The notes under the pieces: generated by a model | What the model was told of the DNA's origin: nothing | What the model saw: the letters and a program-made list of their open reading frames with translations, nothing else | Database searches by the model: none | NCBI RefSeq assembly: GCF_905475465.1 | Contig: NC_062243.1 | Location: forward strand, 7,650,267-7,714,266 | Direction of reading: 5' to 3' | Length of the DNA stretch: 64,000 nucleotides | DNA from: Pieris napi | Lineage: Eukaryota > Arthropoda > Insecta > Lepidoptera > Pieridae | Translations under genes and position numbers: made by a program | In this document: piece by piece, positions 45,401 to 60,400 of the stretch | How the letters are laid out: every line of letters starts with the position of its first letter | Position numbering within the stretch: position 1 is the first letter of the stretch

Positions 45401-48400
45401 TTCCGATTCCACACACATACAGCAGATATGTATCTTATATCACTTTAGCATAGTATATTGTAATCAAAAGATCTTGATAACAACATAAACCTTACATGAA
45501 AACAGAATTAAATATATATATATACAATCAGAACTTGCTTAAAACACAATGCAAAAGCTATGCACTATGGCTGTATCATGGTAAGTTAACACCGTTAAGA
45601 ATGGGCCTGCATTTTCTATTGCAGAATGTTAACAATTTTATTTACAACATATGCAATTATATATATTATATAACTTGCAACAGTTTGATTATAGCCCTTA
45701 CGTTAAGGACATAAGAACTAAAATCGTTGCGTTAAAATCGAGTGCGTGCCCATCTCGAATAAGAATCTCGATTGTCGAATTTATTGTTCATTGCTCTGAT
45801 TCTTTTCAAAGCATTGATATAATCGGTAAACTGCTTTTGCAACTGTTAATTAACTGTAAAATGAATTCAAAAATCCAGGCCACCTGAAGTAACCCTAGGC
45901 ATTAAGACATTTTAAAATATGTATTCTTATACCATATCACATCCAACCGGCGTTACAAAATGCCCCATTACTCGATATAATACGTAGGTATGATGCAATT
46001 TTGTTACAAGAGAAAAATTGCTGCTAATCATTAAAATCTACGGAAAACAGATCGTAATATCGATTCCAATTATAGTGTTATATGAGTATTCGCATAATCC
46101 TACTCATATATTAAGTACCAACAAGTTTTATAAAGAACTTGCTATTACTACCTTTCGTACCGAAATAAATCTCTGTGAATCTTAAAATCACTGTATCTCA
46201 GGAATGCTAACTCTTAGGAAAAAATAATAATAAGTACAATTTTTGTAGAGAATTTTAAGATTTACAACTTTTGCTGGAGATTATTTTTCCGTTTTCGAGA
46301 CAAATTAAAAAAAAATCAAATTTTGACCTTTGACCCCGAAAAACTTTTGTAGCACACGTAGGATCGATTGGGATTTTTAAAACATTATTTGTAATAGTAA
46401 ACCCTAGCTCTCCACCAAAATTCGGCTCTCCGGGAATTCTTGTTATTTGACCACTATTATTAAGTCTAAATTGACCGGACTATTAGTACCTTATTCTTCA
46501 TCAATAGTCGCTATATGCATAAAGGCATATAAGGTTTGACTTTATAGCTACTATATAGTAAATAAAAAAGAATTGTGGAGAAGTGCAAGAGTAGGAAACC
46601 AAATGATGATATAAAATAAAAGGAAAGAAATCTGAATATTAATAAAGACAACTTATTACTAACAAACATACTAAAACATGTAAAGATAAAAACATAATTA
46701 TTAAAAATGATAATTATGAACACAATAACAACATTTCTCAAATATACACTATTTTGATTACTGTAAAATCCTTCTTTATTAATGTTCAGAAGACCATTTA
46801 TAATTATATATTTTTTAATCATAATTTGTATGTCAGAACTAAACTATGCTGGTTCAATTTACATAATTCTTAGGTCTCTTGGGGTAAAACGAGTAAAGCA
46901 TAATAATCGAACTTGAGAAAGTGTTTGTAGATTTCTTCCATACTACGATTAATAAGCAATAAATAAGTCTTTAAGGTATGAAGGGCCGTTTAAAAAACCA
47001 TTTTAGTAATCCGGAGATTCAATTCCTGACGAAAGAAATGTATACAAAATACAATATATATACAAATTCATATGTTGAGTTTTCTTTTTGTTAATTAATT
47101 ATGCACTCTCTGTAGTTTCTTTATTTATTGTTCCATATTAGGGTTGCCTGGAAGAAATCGCTTGTATAGCGATAAGGCCACCCGTTGCCTAATAACATAA
47201 TATGTAACCTGCTTTTTTTATATGTATGAATTTGTATATTATGGTAACGAAGTAAACAACATTTTGTGAAATAACAGGCGTAAACTTAAATCTAGTTCTA
47301 TGCTGTCGTAAATGAAAACTAAAATAGCTAGCTCCTAACTGTAGTTACAATTATAGGTGTTAAATAATCTTGACGAGTAGATAGTAAGATTCTGTTTTCG
47401 ATATAATTGTATACCTAAGCCTTATCGATTGTTATCGGTTATATTGAGCCAAAAAAAATACATACGCATATATCAATCAGGACGTGTTGATATTAAGATT
47501 TTTTAAAATATGATAATGACATTTAGGATATGCGAACGCGCCTTTCAACCCTCGTAGTCTGCTTTGACGTCAAAGGTTTAAAAAGGAAGCCATTTTGTTT
47601 ACGAATTTAAATGAATGCCCATAGAAATCATAATAAAATGATATCGTTCAGCGATTAAAATAAGATTTAATTATAATCCGACCATCACGGATTACTTCCA
47701 CTACACCGGCGCTGAATTTAATTATTCCGGCATAATCGTTCAACATCCATCATATTTGGTCCGTATGGAAGCATTATTGGAAAACCCCACTTCTACAATT
47801 TCCACGTTATTACTGTATTAGATCGTCGAATGTTTTACATGTAATTTTTGTAAGATTGTTGAGATACAAATTCAAAATTAAGCGCAGATTCCGGTATGTC
47901 AAAATCCACTACGGTTTTGACATTAAGGAGTGATACTTAGCGCTTATCCTCGACTCTCGAATCTTACCCTATAAGTTCTAGTCAACGAGTTAAAAATTTA
48001 TCAGAAATAATATTATTTTATTGGAAACCCTATACCATGAACCACACTGTAAAATAATGATCTATAGATATGAAAAACAAGAGATCTATATAATGTATAA
48101 ATCGGAGTTTCATTTTTCATAGACAAAATTAGGGCTGAACGTTTCAATTAATATGTACGATAAAAGTTAGTGTCGCGTAGGTGTTGTTTCAGTAATAATT
48201 AAGACATTTTACTGCTTCCTAGCGAGTAGACCACTTCAACATTATCCGACACGATAATCGTCTTCCGATACTTTGTTACCAACGCACCCTGAGTATTTTT
48301 TGATGTATAACACGCATAGATCCAGAAAGTTTAGAAAAACTTATCGTACCTGGCAGAGTGGATGTCTACTCGCTGGACCAATTAAGTAAATGCCCTTACA

Positions 48401-51400
48401 AGTCTTACCATCACCCACGCGCAGAGGCTCGCCGAAGACATGGAAGAGTGGAGGGAGTTATGCGGCACCACTGAAGAAGACGGTAATAAATATCTATCTA
48501 ATTGTTATGTTGCTAAATATATTGTAGATTTTTATATATTCGAGATGGAAATGCATCACCTGCCTAAGTACAGGGATATGTGACATGAGGCTCGAGTCAC
48601 TCTTGTCTCTCTGCTAGAGAATGTAAGACCATGAACCTTGGGGACAATGTAAGGAAAACCCATTATACTACATCGGGAACTACCACGGCCGGCCAAGGCA
48701 AAGATCTCGTTAAAACATAAGAGAGTGATTGTACATTTTAGTTTTTTCTAAGAGTGTCTCATACAGTCAAAGAAAAGGTAAAAACTGTGTGAGAACACAC
48801 AATTAACACTTCATAGACAAGAGTTAAACTCAAGCTAACTTGACCAGAATTGGTGAAGCCAGCCATTACTTATATTGTTGTTCCGTCTATGGTGTGTAAG
48901 GCAACGCTTGATATTTAATTAAAAAGTAATCGTGTCGTATTTAATAAAAACTGTTTTAGCAAATTACTACCAAGTGCCACATATTATTAGGCGTTGCGCT
49001 ATATTCAGACTGTATAGTTTTTTGCAATATTACTCATGCGTAATAAAATATTATACACCAGTTATACTATCAGATTTTACGGTAATTTTACTATCGGTAA
49101 TTAAGTCATTTGAGTTACTCGGTCCGGTGGTTAGGTAATTATCGTAACTTTGTTAAGTAAATGCAAAGTTCCTATTAGCAACCAGCTATCGTTTACTAAG
49201 GCCTAAGGTAGAAAATTGGGGCACGTATTCTAATTCCTATCTAAGATAACTAGATTTGTGAATAGTTTTTATTATTCTAGAACAGATTTTTTTTTTAATT
49301 TTGGTTGGTTTGACTTCGATATTCCCTTCACTCAAAGAAAGTTTCATTAAAATTTTATGAAGTTTGACATTATATGTCTAGCATATCTTGTATTCTAATC
49401 AAATACAGTTAGGTCTGGGCATCACATTTTTGTATCTGTTTCGAGATCATTTGTTTTTTTTCTAATATACAATTAGGTGTGCCTTCTGTATTTGTCACAC
49501 GCAGTCGACTTTTTGGATCTAAGGAATGCCGAGCGAGTGTTAAACGTACACAGCCGTGGTTCAAACCTACAGCCTCAGGGATGAGAGTTGTACGCTAAAG
49601 CCAATAGGCCAACAATGCTATTATTATGTGCATGCAATAGGAGGAAAAAATAAGCCTATAAGCCTAAACGCAAAGTGAATTTACTAGGCTATTAACCAAA
49701 CATAAAATTCGATTTAGGAATCTGAACATCCTAAATATTAAAACGACATATGTCACATCGATTAACAAAGTAAAAACGCCTTTCATTGTACGATATACGA
49801 TTTAGAGTGAATTGATATGTTTCAAATCCCCGATTGGCATATAAAAGTAGGGATTTATACATGCGTATAAGCAGACAGTGGTGTGAATATAATTTACTTT
49901 CATAAGTGAACCATAGTTGGGAAGTGAATTTTTCGTGTCCACAAAAATATGGAAATTTTCGTAAGTAAACTTCTTAATACGAAACTTTTGTGAAAAATTT
50001 GAATTTTTTAAAAAGAAAATCACTATTGAAGAAAAAATAATTTTTAAGCTTCCAATTTCTATAAATCTTTTATTAGTAAAAAATAATATATTTCGATACG
50101 GCTAAACCGTTAAATTTGATTTCATATTACTTCATGAACGCGGTAATGTTATATGTATTAACATAATCGTATAACGACCACGGATGTATAACATTATGTC
50201 TCTTTCACATAATCTGTATCTATAATTTACATAAATATCTGTAATTGAAAACATACGAATTATATTTTGATTTATAGTATCTCATAATATTTTATTATAC
50301 ATATTGCCTAATTTCAATTAAAGTTTTAAGGCGTCGCAGCATTAAAGTTTTATTCGTTATCATTTATCTCATATAAATTTTATCTTAATATTATGTATCA
50401 TCCCCAATATGCGTTTTTGTATAAATATGAAATATGTATCGACATATAACATAAATAATGTAAAATTCTTTAAGACAAATTTGCGCGCTATCGTGTGTGG
50501 CAGAATATGCGAACGATTTACGATTGTATCACCTTAACTTTTTGTACCATATTCTTGCAATAAATAAATTATTATTATTATTATTATAAAATAACTATTT
50601 TGAAACGTAAATCATGAAACTATTTATTTTACTGTAATACTAAATCTCTCGTAAGGCATGTCGGCAAAAATCATTAAAAAAGCGTTTTTTTTACGCACAA
50701 CAGAAGTTCTAAGTGCGGAAACTGAGTCCACAAACCATCAAAGCAAATATGACTTGAGAAGTTGACAGTCCTAAGTCATGAGTGCCTTTAAAATCTATTT
50801 CGGGATTATCACCAGATACACTAGCAAGACTTAGTTAGCAACATGAATGTAAATAAAACGATATATAATAACTATAATCATTAGGTATACGAAGTGTTAA
50901 TCAAAACAATTCAATGTAGTATATAGCGTAAAAAGATTTTGTTAATTTGGTTAGCTCATTTATAATATTCGGAAGTGGCATCGCGTTGATACGCACGCGT
51001 TCTGGCGTCACTAATTGTCGGAATAACCAATTAATTCACTATACATCGCCTGACGGCAGCTGACATATTAATTTTACTTCCGTATGCAACATTGTACTGG
51101 GCGTACACAAATACATATATAAATTATTAAAAAATAGAGAATATTTACCAGACATATCAAAATTAAGAAGAATTTTTGAAGACGCATAAAACTCAGGAAA
51201 ATAAGGTATTGACGTAGAATATTTGTTTGCATGTAGCTTAGCTTGCGTAGGTTTTGCGGCTGACAACATGGTTTCGGTTTTAAATCGTAAAAAAATTGCC
51301 TCAAACACAATTTGTCATAAAGACATAAAAGAGTACTAGACTTTTTTTTAAATAACGGTGTAATTTTCAAATGCCTGTGGTTAGGTCTACGTTACTTTAG

Positions 51401-54400
51401 ACTGGAAACATAACAGGAAATCCTTTTTAAAATATTTAGATATCAGAAAACGATTCTAAAAAGTCCTTTGGTCCGTACTACTCAAAAACAGTCCTAAAGA
51501 AGACTTAGGTAGGAAATCTTTTTGAGTCCTGTTTTCTATACTTTAGTACTTTCACCGGTCCTTCTCGAAATCAATTTAATCCAATGATTCGATAAAATAT
51601 TTGTAACAAATCATATCGAATCAGTGCGTTTATAACATCGTCAAAGATGTCAAGTGAAATGGCGTAACGCACGCAAATAGGAAATAAACATTTGACGAGG
51701 AAACAGGTCGTTAAACATTTTAGTGTTTCGTATAATGGAACTCAAGATCCATACATAATTAAATTGTGTTTTGCCATTTGGAACGCTTGAAATTGTTTTT
51801 AAAATCGCAAATCTCGCAATAATTTCTTCATTGGCATATTTTATTTATCAATCTAGATTATACATCGAGAGCTCGTGTCCGTGGCTCCGTTCGCGTTATA
51901 TTTCTAATTTCAGTTCAGTAATTTCAGTTTTAAAATCTAATTACTGTGTTTTGTTAACAATTTCAAAGTAATTTATTCCTAAAAACTATAATTTAAGTGA
52001 GTCTTAAGTGAGCAATTTAATTTTCGATATTAAAAATTATGTATGTTGTACATAGGGGGCATAAGAATTGTATCAAAGCTAAGGCGGCGTAAAAATGGTT
52101 GGAAAACACTGATATAGCATTTAAATATAAATAGTATTTCATTAATATTTTAATAAATCAAAAGATTAAATGGAGATCCCATCTAAGAAAAAGCTATAGT
52201 TGAAAGAGTTGTTATGTAGTAATGATGCGGTTTTGTTTATCAATCATTAGAAAAAAATTACATAAGTAATCAATAACACTTAAGCGTTAAGTTTCGCACG
52301 AGAGCGTAAACTTTCGCGTTAAATTATGCAACGTCATCGTCGTAGCTAGATCATCTCAATGGTAATCATTTACGATTACTTCTATTGCACAGTAAAATCG
52401 TGTGTTATGTATAAGTAAGACCAGCGTTCACCTAGTGGCTACAGCCTGCGACTTTCATCCCTGAGGTCGTAGGTTCGATCGCGGCTGTGCACCAATGGTC
52501 TTTTTTTCGATGTGCGCATTTAACAGTCGCTCGAACGGTGAAGGAAAACATCGTGAGGAAACCGACTTGCTTTAGACCCAAAAAGCCGACGGCGTGTGTC
52601 AGCCACAGGAGGCTGAACACCTATTTGCCTATTTATTAGATGGACAAATCATCAGATACATCTGAGGCTCAGACCTAAAAAAGTTTGTAGCGTCACTCAT
52701 TTATTTTTTATGTATAAATAATATTTCTGAACTGTGGTAGCAAATAAATTAACGCTTTGTAATATTTATGAATCATTTGTTTTTATTTTAAATCAAGACA
52801 TAAAAAAATCGCCAATTAAGTTATGGCGAAGACATGGCAACATCTACCTATACGTATAATGTATATATATGTATTTTTCTTCTCAACAGAAATCATTACC
52901 ACTTTTCGTGCTCTTGGCGTCAGCGCTGGCTCAATATGAAGGCTACGGACTAGAAGGGCATGGATTAGACCAAGGTCTCCAAGGTTACGAAGGGTATCAT
53001 CACAGGCCCCTGGTGCATCATCAGATACTGGAGCACCATAACGAAGACTATGACGTAGATTATCATGTAAGCGAAATTCGCTGATTATATCGGTTAAGGA
53101 AGTTTGTTTTTAATGTGTAATACAAGTATTAAGGTAGCTCGTTACTCACTTTCGATTAGCCTAAAGGTCTTGTCATCAATTCCCATGGCAAAAATGTTGC
53201 CATTTAGTAGTCTAGAATCTAGATTATATTAAAAATTCAAACTCATAATAACTTAATTCATATAAGTTAACAAGTACACTTATGAACGTCAGAAAAGAAG
53301 TTAGATAATTCTAAATTTACATTTACTACCAGTTCGCAAGTCGAGAGCGTGGAGCGAGCAAGAAAAACTGGCAAGAAACTTTCCGCCATTCTTTTTAATC
53401 GCCAAGTATTGAGTCATACAAATTGTTTGAACTGGAGCAAATCAATCCCAAGGATTAGCATCATAAAAAGCTTTATTGTATCTATTTTACCATTTTTATT
53501 TCGCAGGCGCACCCAAAATACTCGTTCGACTATTCCGTAAAGGATCCACACACTGGTGATGAAAAAGAACACTGGGAGACGAGAGATGGGGACAAAGTTA
53601 AAGGTATAAACATATTTTCTTTTTTTTATATAATAGGGGGAAATAGGCAAGAAAACGGCCCACGTTGCCGGCCTTTTTCATAATTTAGGCCTTAAAATCT
53701 AGTAACTACTACAACTTGTGTCTAACGCCATCTAGTGGAATCATGGCGTAACGTATAAATTTTTCAGGCTCCTACACTTTAATGGAAACAGACGGAACAA
53801 AACGCGTAGTGGAATACGAAGCGGACGACAAAAACGGTTTCAACGCGGTTGTGCACAGAATAGGTCACCCAAAGGTCGAGGAAGAATACAAAATAGCAAA
53901 ACCAGTATATGAACCACAGTATCAGGAGGAATACCAGTCGTATGACGGAGGGTTTGTGCCCATCGAAGGATACGAACATAGACATTGAGACACTATAATC
54001 TATGATTTCATTTTCCTTGTCTATTACAGTGGTAGGGTATCGGAGCTAACTTCGCGTCTGTGAATACATAATTCACGGACTGACTAATTAATAATAACTT
54101 AGGCTTTTTTAAACTGGACAAGCGACCATAACTGCAAAACATATTAGTATTAGTATTACATAAAAAATTGAAAAAATATTGTTTATATTTGTATTACAGA
54201 TAGTTGAAATATGAAATAAAACATATGAAACTTCTCAATTTGGTCGTGTAATAAATATATAAAGGGTCCAAGTCCAAGGTCTGGGTAAAGTTTTAATATA
54301 ACCAGTATTATACATTGTTTCATACATTGGTATTTTCCCTAATATAATGTATGAAGTTGTGTAATTTGAACATTGTTTCGCCAACCAACAGTGATATTCA

Positions 54401-57400
54401 GAACAGGAGTGTCATAAAATCTGCCTATTGTTGTTTTATAGCGAGACTGGTGTTCAATTGTATTGTGATTCTTATAAAATATTATTTTTAGAACTGTATT
54501 TTTATTCTTGAATTGATAAGACTGTAGTAATGTAGATATTAAGTAGTGTACAAAATTCATTTATAATAAACCTTTTTATTGTTGTTTTTGTCTATTATTC
54601 TATTATGTTTTAAAGAAACTCTTTAGATCAATTTTCGTGCAGATATTAGGAACCGCTTTGCCACACTTACTATGATAGTTCTTAATAATGTTGTTAAGTT
54701 TAATATCACATAAATTCTTTAATACTTTATATATATAATTATATATCGTCCATATATTAATAACTACAAAATATAATTTTACAATACCCATGGAAGAAAT
54801 ATGATTCTAAATTTTATATCCTTTCAAAAAATATAATAAATTTTCTTCTAACTGACGAACAATACCAATTAAGATTGGCAGACAGTGTGTGTTGTCATAC
54901 ACGCCAATAAAAATGCTCAAAATTAAAAAAATTACATTATTTATTAACTGCCAGACACATTTTCCGTAATCGATGTCTATGGTGATTGAAACATTGACTA
55001 AGAATATCCGCATTCCAAATTCAAATTTCATCAAAATCTATTTTAATCTGTAGGAATCAAAAAGCAATGTTGGTCCCTGTCTACTGTTTACCAATTTGAT
55101 CTTCCTAAATAATCGTGATAAAAACAATATATAGTATTGTCTTTTATTGACATAACTTTTACACATTTAAAGAAAACACTTTTTTACCAGATTGAAGTTA
55201 TGTATTATTATAAAATTACAATTATTTTGCATAATTTAAATTTTTTTCCGACGTTTCGCGTGCTTTACAGCGTGCGTCGTCACGGTGACCGAAGACAAAA
55301 GGTGTTGAATGTCAAAAAGTATCACAGCTGTAGAAAAAGTTGTGTTATCTGTATCTATTTCCCCGGAGTTGGTATCGATTAAAAGATGGAGAGTTTTGGC
55401 AGAAATGGCTCACGGTGTCCTCTATTTTCGCGGATGTTTATCTTGAGATTTTAATTTGGATATTATTGGATCCCAGGTGTTTGACAATTTTAGGCCGTCT
55501 TCTCTATTGAAATTGGGGTGTTTTTTTTTTATTTCAATGGCTTCGCGTACCAATCTTGGGAATAATCTTTTTTATTTGCAAATAAATTTACTTAGAAAGA
55601 AAAAGCACGCGGAATAATTTAAACTTCTGCAAAATAATTGTAAATTTATAATATATAATAAAATATTAGATTATTAAATATATAGTAAAATTATAATAAC
55701 TTAAAAAGTGTTTTCTTTAAAAACAATATAATTTTTTTGCTCGCATTCACATGTATGTCCGAGAACCTGTCTATGTATGACACACATGCATTGGATATTT
55801 AATGCAAGTAGACCAAAAGGCATATTGTTTTGAGGATAAAGCCGAATTTACATTACGAAACTAGTGTTATGCATGTTGGAATGAGTTTCATGAAAATAGT
55901 TGCAGCACGTGTGAAACTACTTTAACAAAAAATAATAGTGTCGTGAAATCAACAGTATCACCAACGACATGGCTCTGTCAACATCAAAGCTTCATTTTGC
56001 GATGCAGAACGTCGTGGTACAGATGTTAATATATAAAATTCGAAAATTATATTTTTATCAACTGACCAACGTTGGTTTGCCATTTTGGCGGTCATTTAGC
56101 TGCACGATGCACTCAAACACACACGTCTGCCCTGTGCAAATGCTTTCGCGACACTAGTTTCGTGTCGCGTTTTCATCGTGAAAGTAGTTGCGTGACATTA
56201 GTTTTACAAAAAATATGCGCATGGCACGAAATTTATCCAGTGTCGCGAAACCGATGCATGCATTATGAAACTGTAAATTTACACGTGAAATTGTTGATGA
56301 AATTTATGTCATAAAACTAATTCCGAGCCACTAGTTTCGTAATGTAAATTCGGCTTAATCACACACAGCACTACGCTATCTGGTTTCTACGCTATCATCG
56401 TTATAACCACCAAGCTACTAAACTACGTTACATAACGATTCCGTAAGCGATAATTATTTTATGCTTGAGAAATGATAAATGTAGTGTTCGATTGATTAAT
56501 TACTAACGGACAATGTTTATGTAATGGAAATTATAAGCATTTTTATCGGTTATGCACTCTTTATTATTATAATGAAAAATGATTATCTGTTTGTGTTTTT
56601 CTATGTATGTATTAAATATTATTAGCTGTGTAACAAGATTGTATACAGACAGAATACGAAGATTAAGGTTTTTATTAATTTATTACTAAATGTTATTAAA
56701 AAGACAATTTTATAATAACATTAACAAAATATGAAAACGTTATGTTTTTATCGAGTATTTATGTTAGTACAGTGCTGGAGGTAATATTTTCGTCTACTCT
56801 TAGTTTAGTAGCGACATCGAATGGCAATTCCTTCTTTGCTTGGACTTTAAAAAAAATGTCGGTTCATATAAAAATTAAAATAATCGGTTAAAATGTATAA
56901 ATACAGTCACTTTAACCAAAAATCGGCCCGATTCAGCTTAAAACGTCACCAGTAACTAATTTTCAGTGGGCCCATTTATCTTGTTGTGGCAGGTCATTGA
57001 CAAAAAAACAAACATTTATGAAGAAGTTAAAATGTAATAGCTATTAAAAAATTTAATTATGTATAAACAAACGATTCAACTAAATTTCAAACCTTATGTA
57101 GACGTTCTAGAGTACTTATAATTTTACTGATTGTCCTACTTATTTATTAATAATATTATATTTTTCAAATCTGTGACGTACCTCTGCGCAAGCGCAAGTC
57201 GGAGCTTATCGTTCTCATAGCGAAGCTGGTCCGCAGTGTCGGGGGGCGCAGGCTCCGCGGCGGTGCCCGAAGAGGCCAACGGACCTCGACCCGCACGTCC
57301 CACCGTCGCGTATCCACCTCCAGCCTATAAAAAATCATATAAAGTAGTACATATTTCTATATTTTAAGATAACATTTTTATACATAATATATACATACAG

Positions 57401-60400
57401 AAGTCAATATTTACTACATAAAAATATTTATTTATTATTTTATTTTTTCGTACTCCAAAGACTACTGTTATATGATAACATTGTGTTAGTTACAATATTG
57501 TACTAAATATTATATTAGCAGGTTAGCTTTAAGATATTATATTAATGTTATTTCAAAGTTTCATTGCATTCATTGTCAAAGGACTCATATTAGATTCATT
57601 AACTAAGAAAATACGAATTATACGCCATCTACATACATAAGAGAAATAGTATGACATGATTTTTTTATGAAGGACCTAAAAAAGATAGTTAGATGACTGA
57701 AAGATAGTGAGATTGAATAAGCAATGTGTCAAGGTACAAGCGGTATTTATATACAGACTAATTAGGCCTGCATTCGGTGATTCAAAAGTATATAAATATG
57801 GAAATATATACCTGAATGGAAGACGAAACAGAATGCGCTCGCTGGTGTACCATCATTTCATCATTTTCTGGTTTTGGCTGAAATCAAATTAAAGTTATTA
57901 CAAATATATATTATGGATTTGGTCTGTAGGTACATGCTAAACACCAAAGTATATCTTAGATTAGCTATGATAATTCAAAGTTTATCTCATCAAAATCTGA
58001 TATCAGAAATGTGTCTTCGACATTTAAATATGGTTTAGTGAGTTTTGCAAGATTATTGACCCCCCCCCCCTCCTCATGAACTCGCCGTAACGTTTTTCAG
58101 TACCCAAGTACAGTACTGTATCCAAGTCTAGTAAAGCGTTTCGTGACCACCTAGAGACTCTTTAGTTACTATTATGTGGTGTAAGTAGAAAATAATATTA
58201 ACAATAACGCGTAATTCAATCCCCGCCCCGCATCGTAACGTTTTACAAAAGGACCCCTCCCCTCCCAAAATTCGTTACGTAATACTTGAACGCTCCCTTA
58301 GTAAATAAGTGGTCTTGTTAATAAATTCGCCTTCCGTTAAGATGTAGATGGCTACTAAACGATATTGATCAATTCTATGATGGGGCCGCGACAATCCAAA
58401 GAAAAGGCATTACCTGAGCCGGCGGCACAGCGGGCGGTTCGTCAGTAGGGGCTCTAGCGGCAAGTAAGGGACTGGCAGTCGCCGAGGCTACGGGTGTCGC
58501 CGCACCTGATCCATTTGTTGTCTTAGGCTGACCACCGCATTGTTGCGCTTGAATCGCTTCTTTCACTTCTTGGAATTTCTCAATAAACTGAAATTATTAC
58601 AAAACAATTCTTAATACGCATTAGTTTCATTCGAGATCTTGGCTGGTGTGTGTAAAGGTCCGCGGAACGGAAAAATATGGCTTATTTAGCGCAAGTCGTG
58701 TAATTGGATCTGTACCTATTCATTTTACTGAAATAGTCTAATAAAGTCATGGTGCAAAAAATGCCTAATGATATATGACCGTGGCTAATATACGTTTACA
58801 AACAAGTTCATGAATACGCGCAGTGCTTTGATCACTAACAGTACGTACAATGAAGTTGTTATTTTAAAAGAATAAAATTGTGTATGGAACACTTAAGCAG
58901 CATTATCTGAACATATTAAACATAGTAATATATAGTATGTTATAATAGTAAACTATGCTAAATCTAAGCTGTCTATACAATCTTTTCAAGGTCAAGATAT
59001 GAATTCCCCGGAAACTGTAATTTACATTTATTAATAGCAAACATTATGTCAATAACTTCTAGCCTATTATGATTAGAAGTTTCAAAGTTTTACCTTTCCC
59101 AACTCCGCTTCAGACGAAAACCCTAAGCCATAAACAGTATTCGCGCGAACGTCACTCCATTGACCGAATTTCTGTGATGTCTTGGTAAATGTCATGTTCG
59201 CTGTAATAGTACTGTTGATCACTGCCTGTAAATAAAGATGAAAAAAAATTAAACCTTACGTCTTGATAATTTCAATTGACAATCAAAATAATTAACTTAT
59301 TAAGCATTCAATAATGTAGCAAACTTGCAAGGATTTTCTCCCTGTGTTCGTTCTGAAGTTTCATTCACAGTCACAATTTTAATTTATTAAGGTTCAAAAA
59401 TTAATCATAATAATAATCGAGTGGCGCTGCAACCCTATATGGGTATTGGCCTCGGATTGTGTGCGGTGATCAGCCATCAGAAAAATGCCGTAGATTTTTG
59501 GATTGGCGACATGTGGGTTACCTCAAGTTTGCATTCACAATAGGAGCAAAGAGCTAATTTTCACATAGAAAGAAAACTTCATAGGTGTACAGTCGTGATT
59601 CGAACGCGGGTCCTCAGGGACGAATGCACTCTAAACCCACTAGGCCAATACTGCCCTTTAAAGTTTACATATTTTTTTACGTACGTACGTACGTTATATG
59701 ACGTATTCTGTACCACTACTTTATGTTCTACGTTACTATACATTCAAACGGATAGACAATGTAACTTCAAAAAGTCCAAGAAGTAATCGTGTTCATTAAA
59801 CCCGTGAAAACTTCTAAATACATACATCGATTAGTTACATTTTATTTAGTGTACACATATACTCGTATGTATTCGTACAAGAGTTAATTACAAGACCGAC
59901 TTTGTTCTTGACAAAGTACTCTCAAAAATGTGCCAAGTGCTCTTGTGAATCCGCGTCAGAAAAAGGCAACATTGATACGAGTTTTACATTTTAATTAAAA
60001 GAAATCACAAGACCGTCTTTATTAATTTTCTTTTTTAATAAATGTTTAGTTGCGTCTTTATATCGACGTTAAAAAAAGTTTAAATTTCTTTAATGTTTAT
60101 ACAGTATAAACTCTTTATAACGTCATTCGTTATAAGGCGACCTCTCTATAACGTGAACATGTGGTACTTTTGTGTGGTTTAACACAAACCCCATACATTA
60201 ATTCACTCTTTATAACGCACAGCCACTCTATTATGAAGAACTATGTTCATATTTAGACATGAACAACATACTTAAGTGTAATTATTTATGTTTTAATATC
60301 AGATTCCAAAACTAACCTATTGAGGTGCCGAAATTTCTAAGAAAGACACCTGAGGTCATAAACAGCCTTCTCGCCTTTGTTTTTGTTAATTGCATTAACA

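Noticed and set aside
52869..52889. ATG at 52869 as the start of the cuticle protein
   Set aside because: It would create a plausible signal peptide, but the sequence after it is a classic pyrimidine tract plus CAG acceptor, and family members usually start in a separate small exon.
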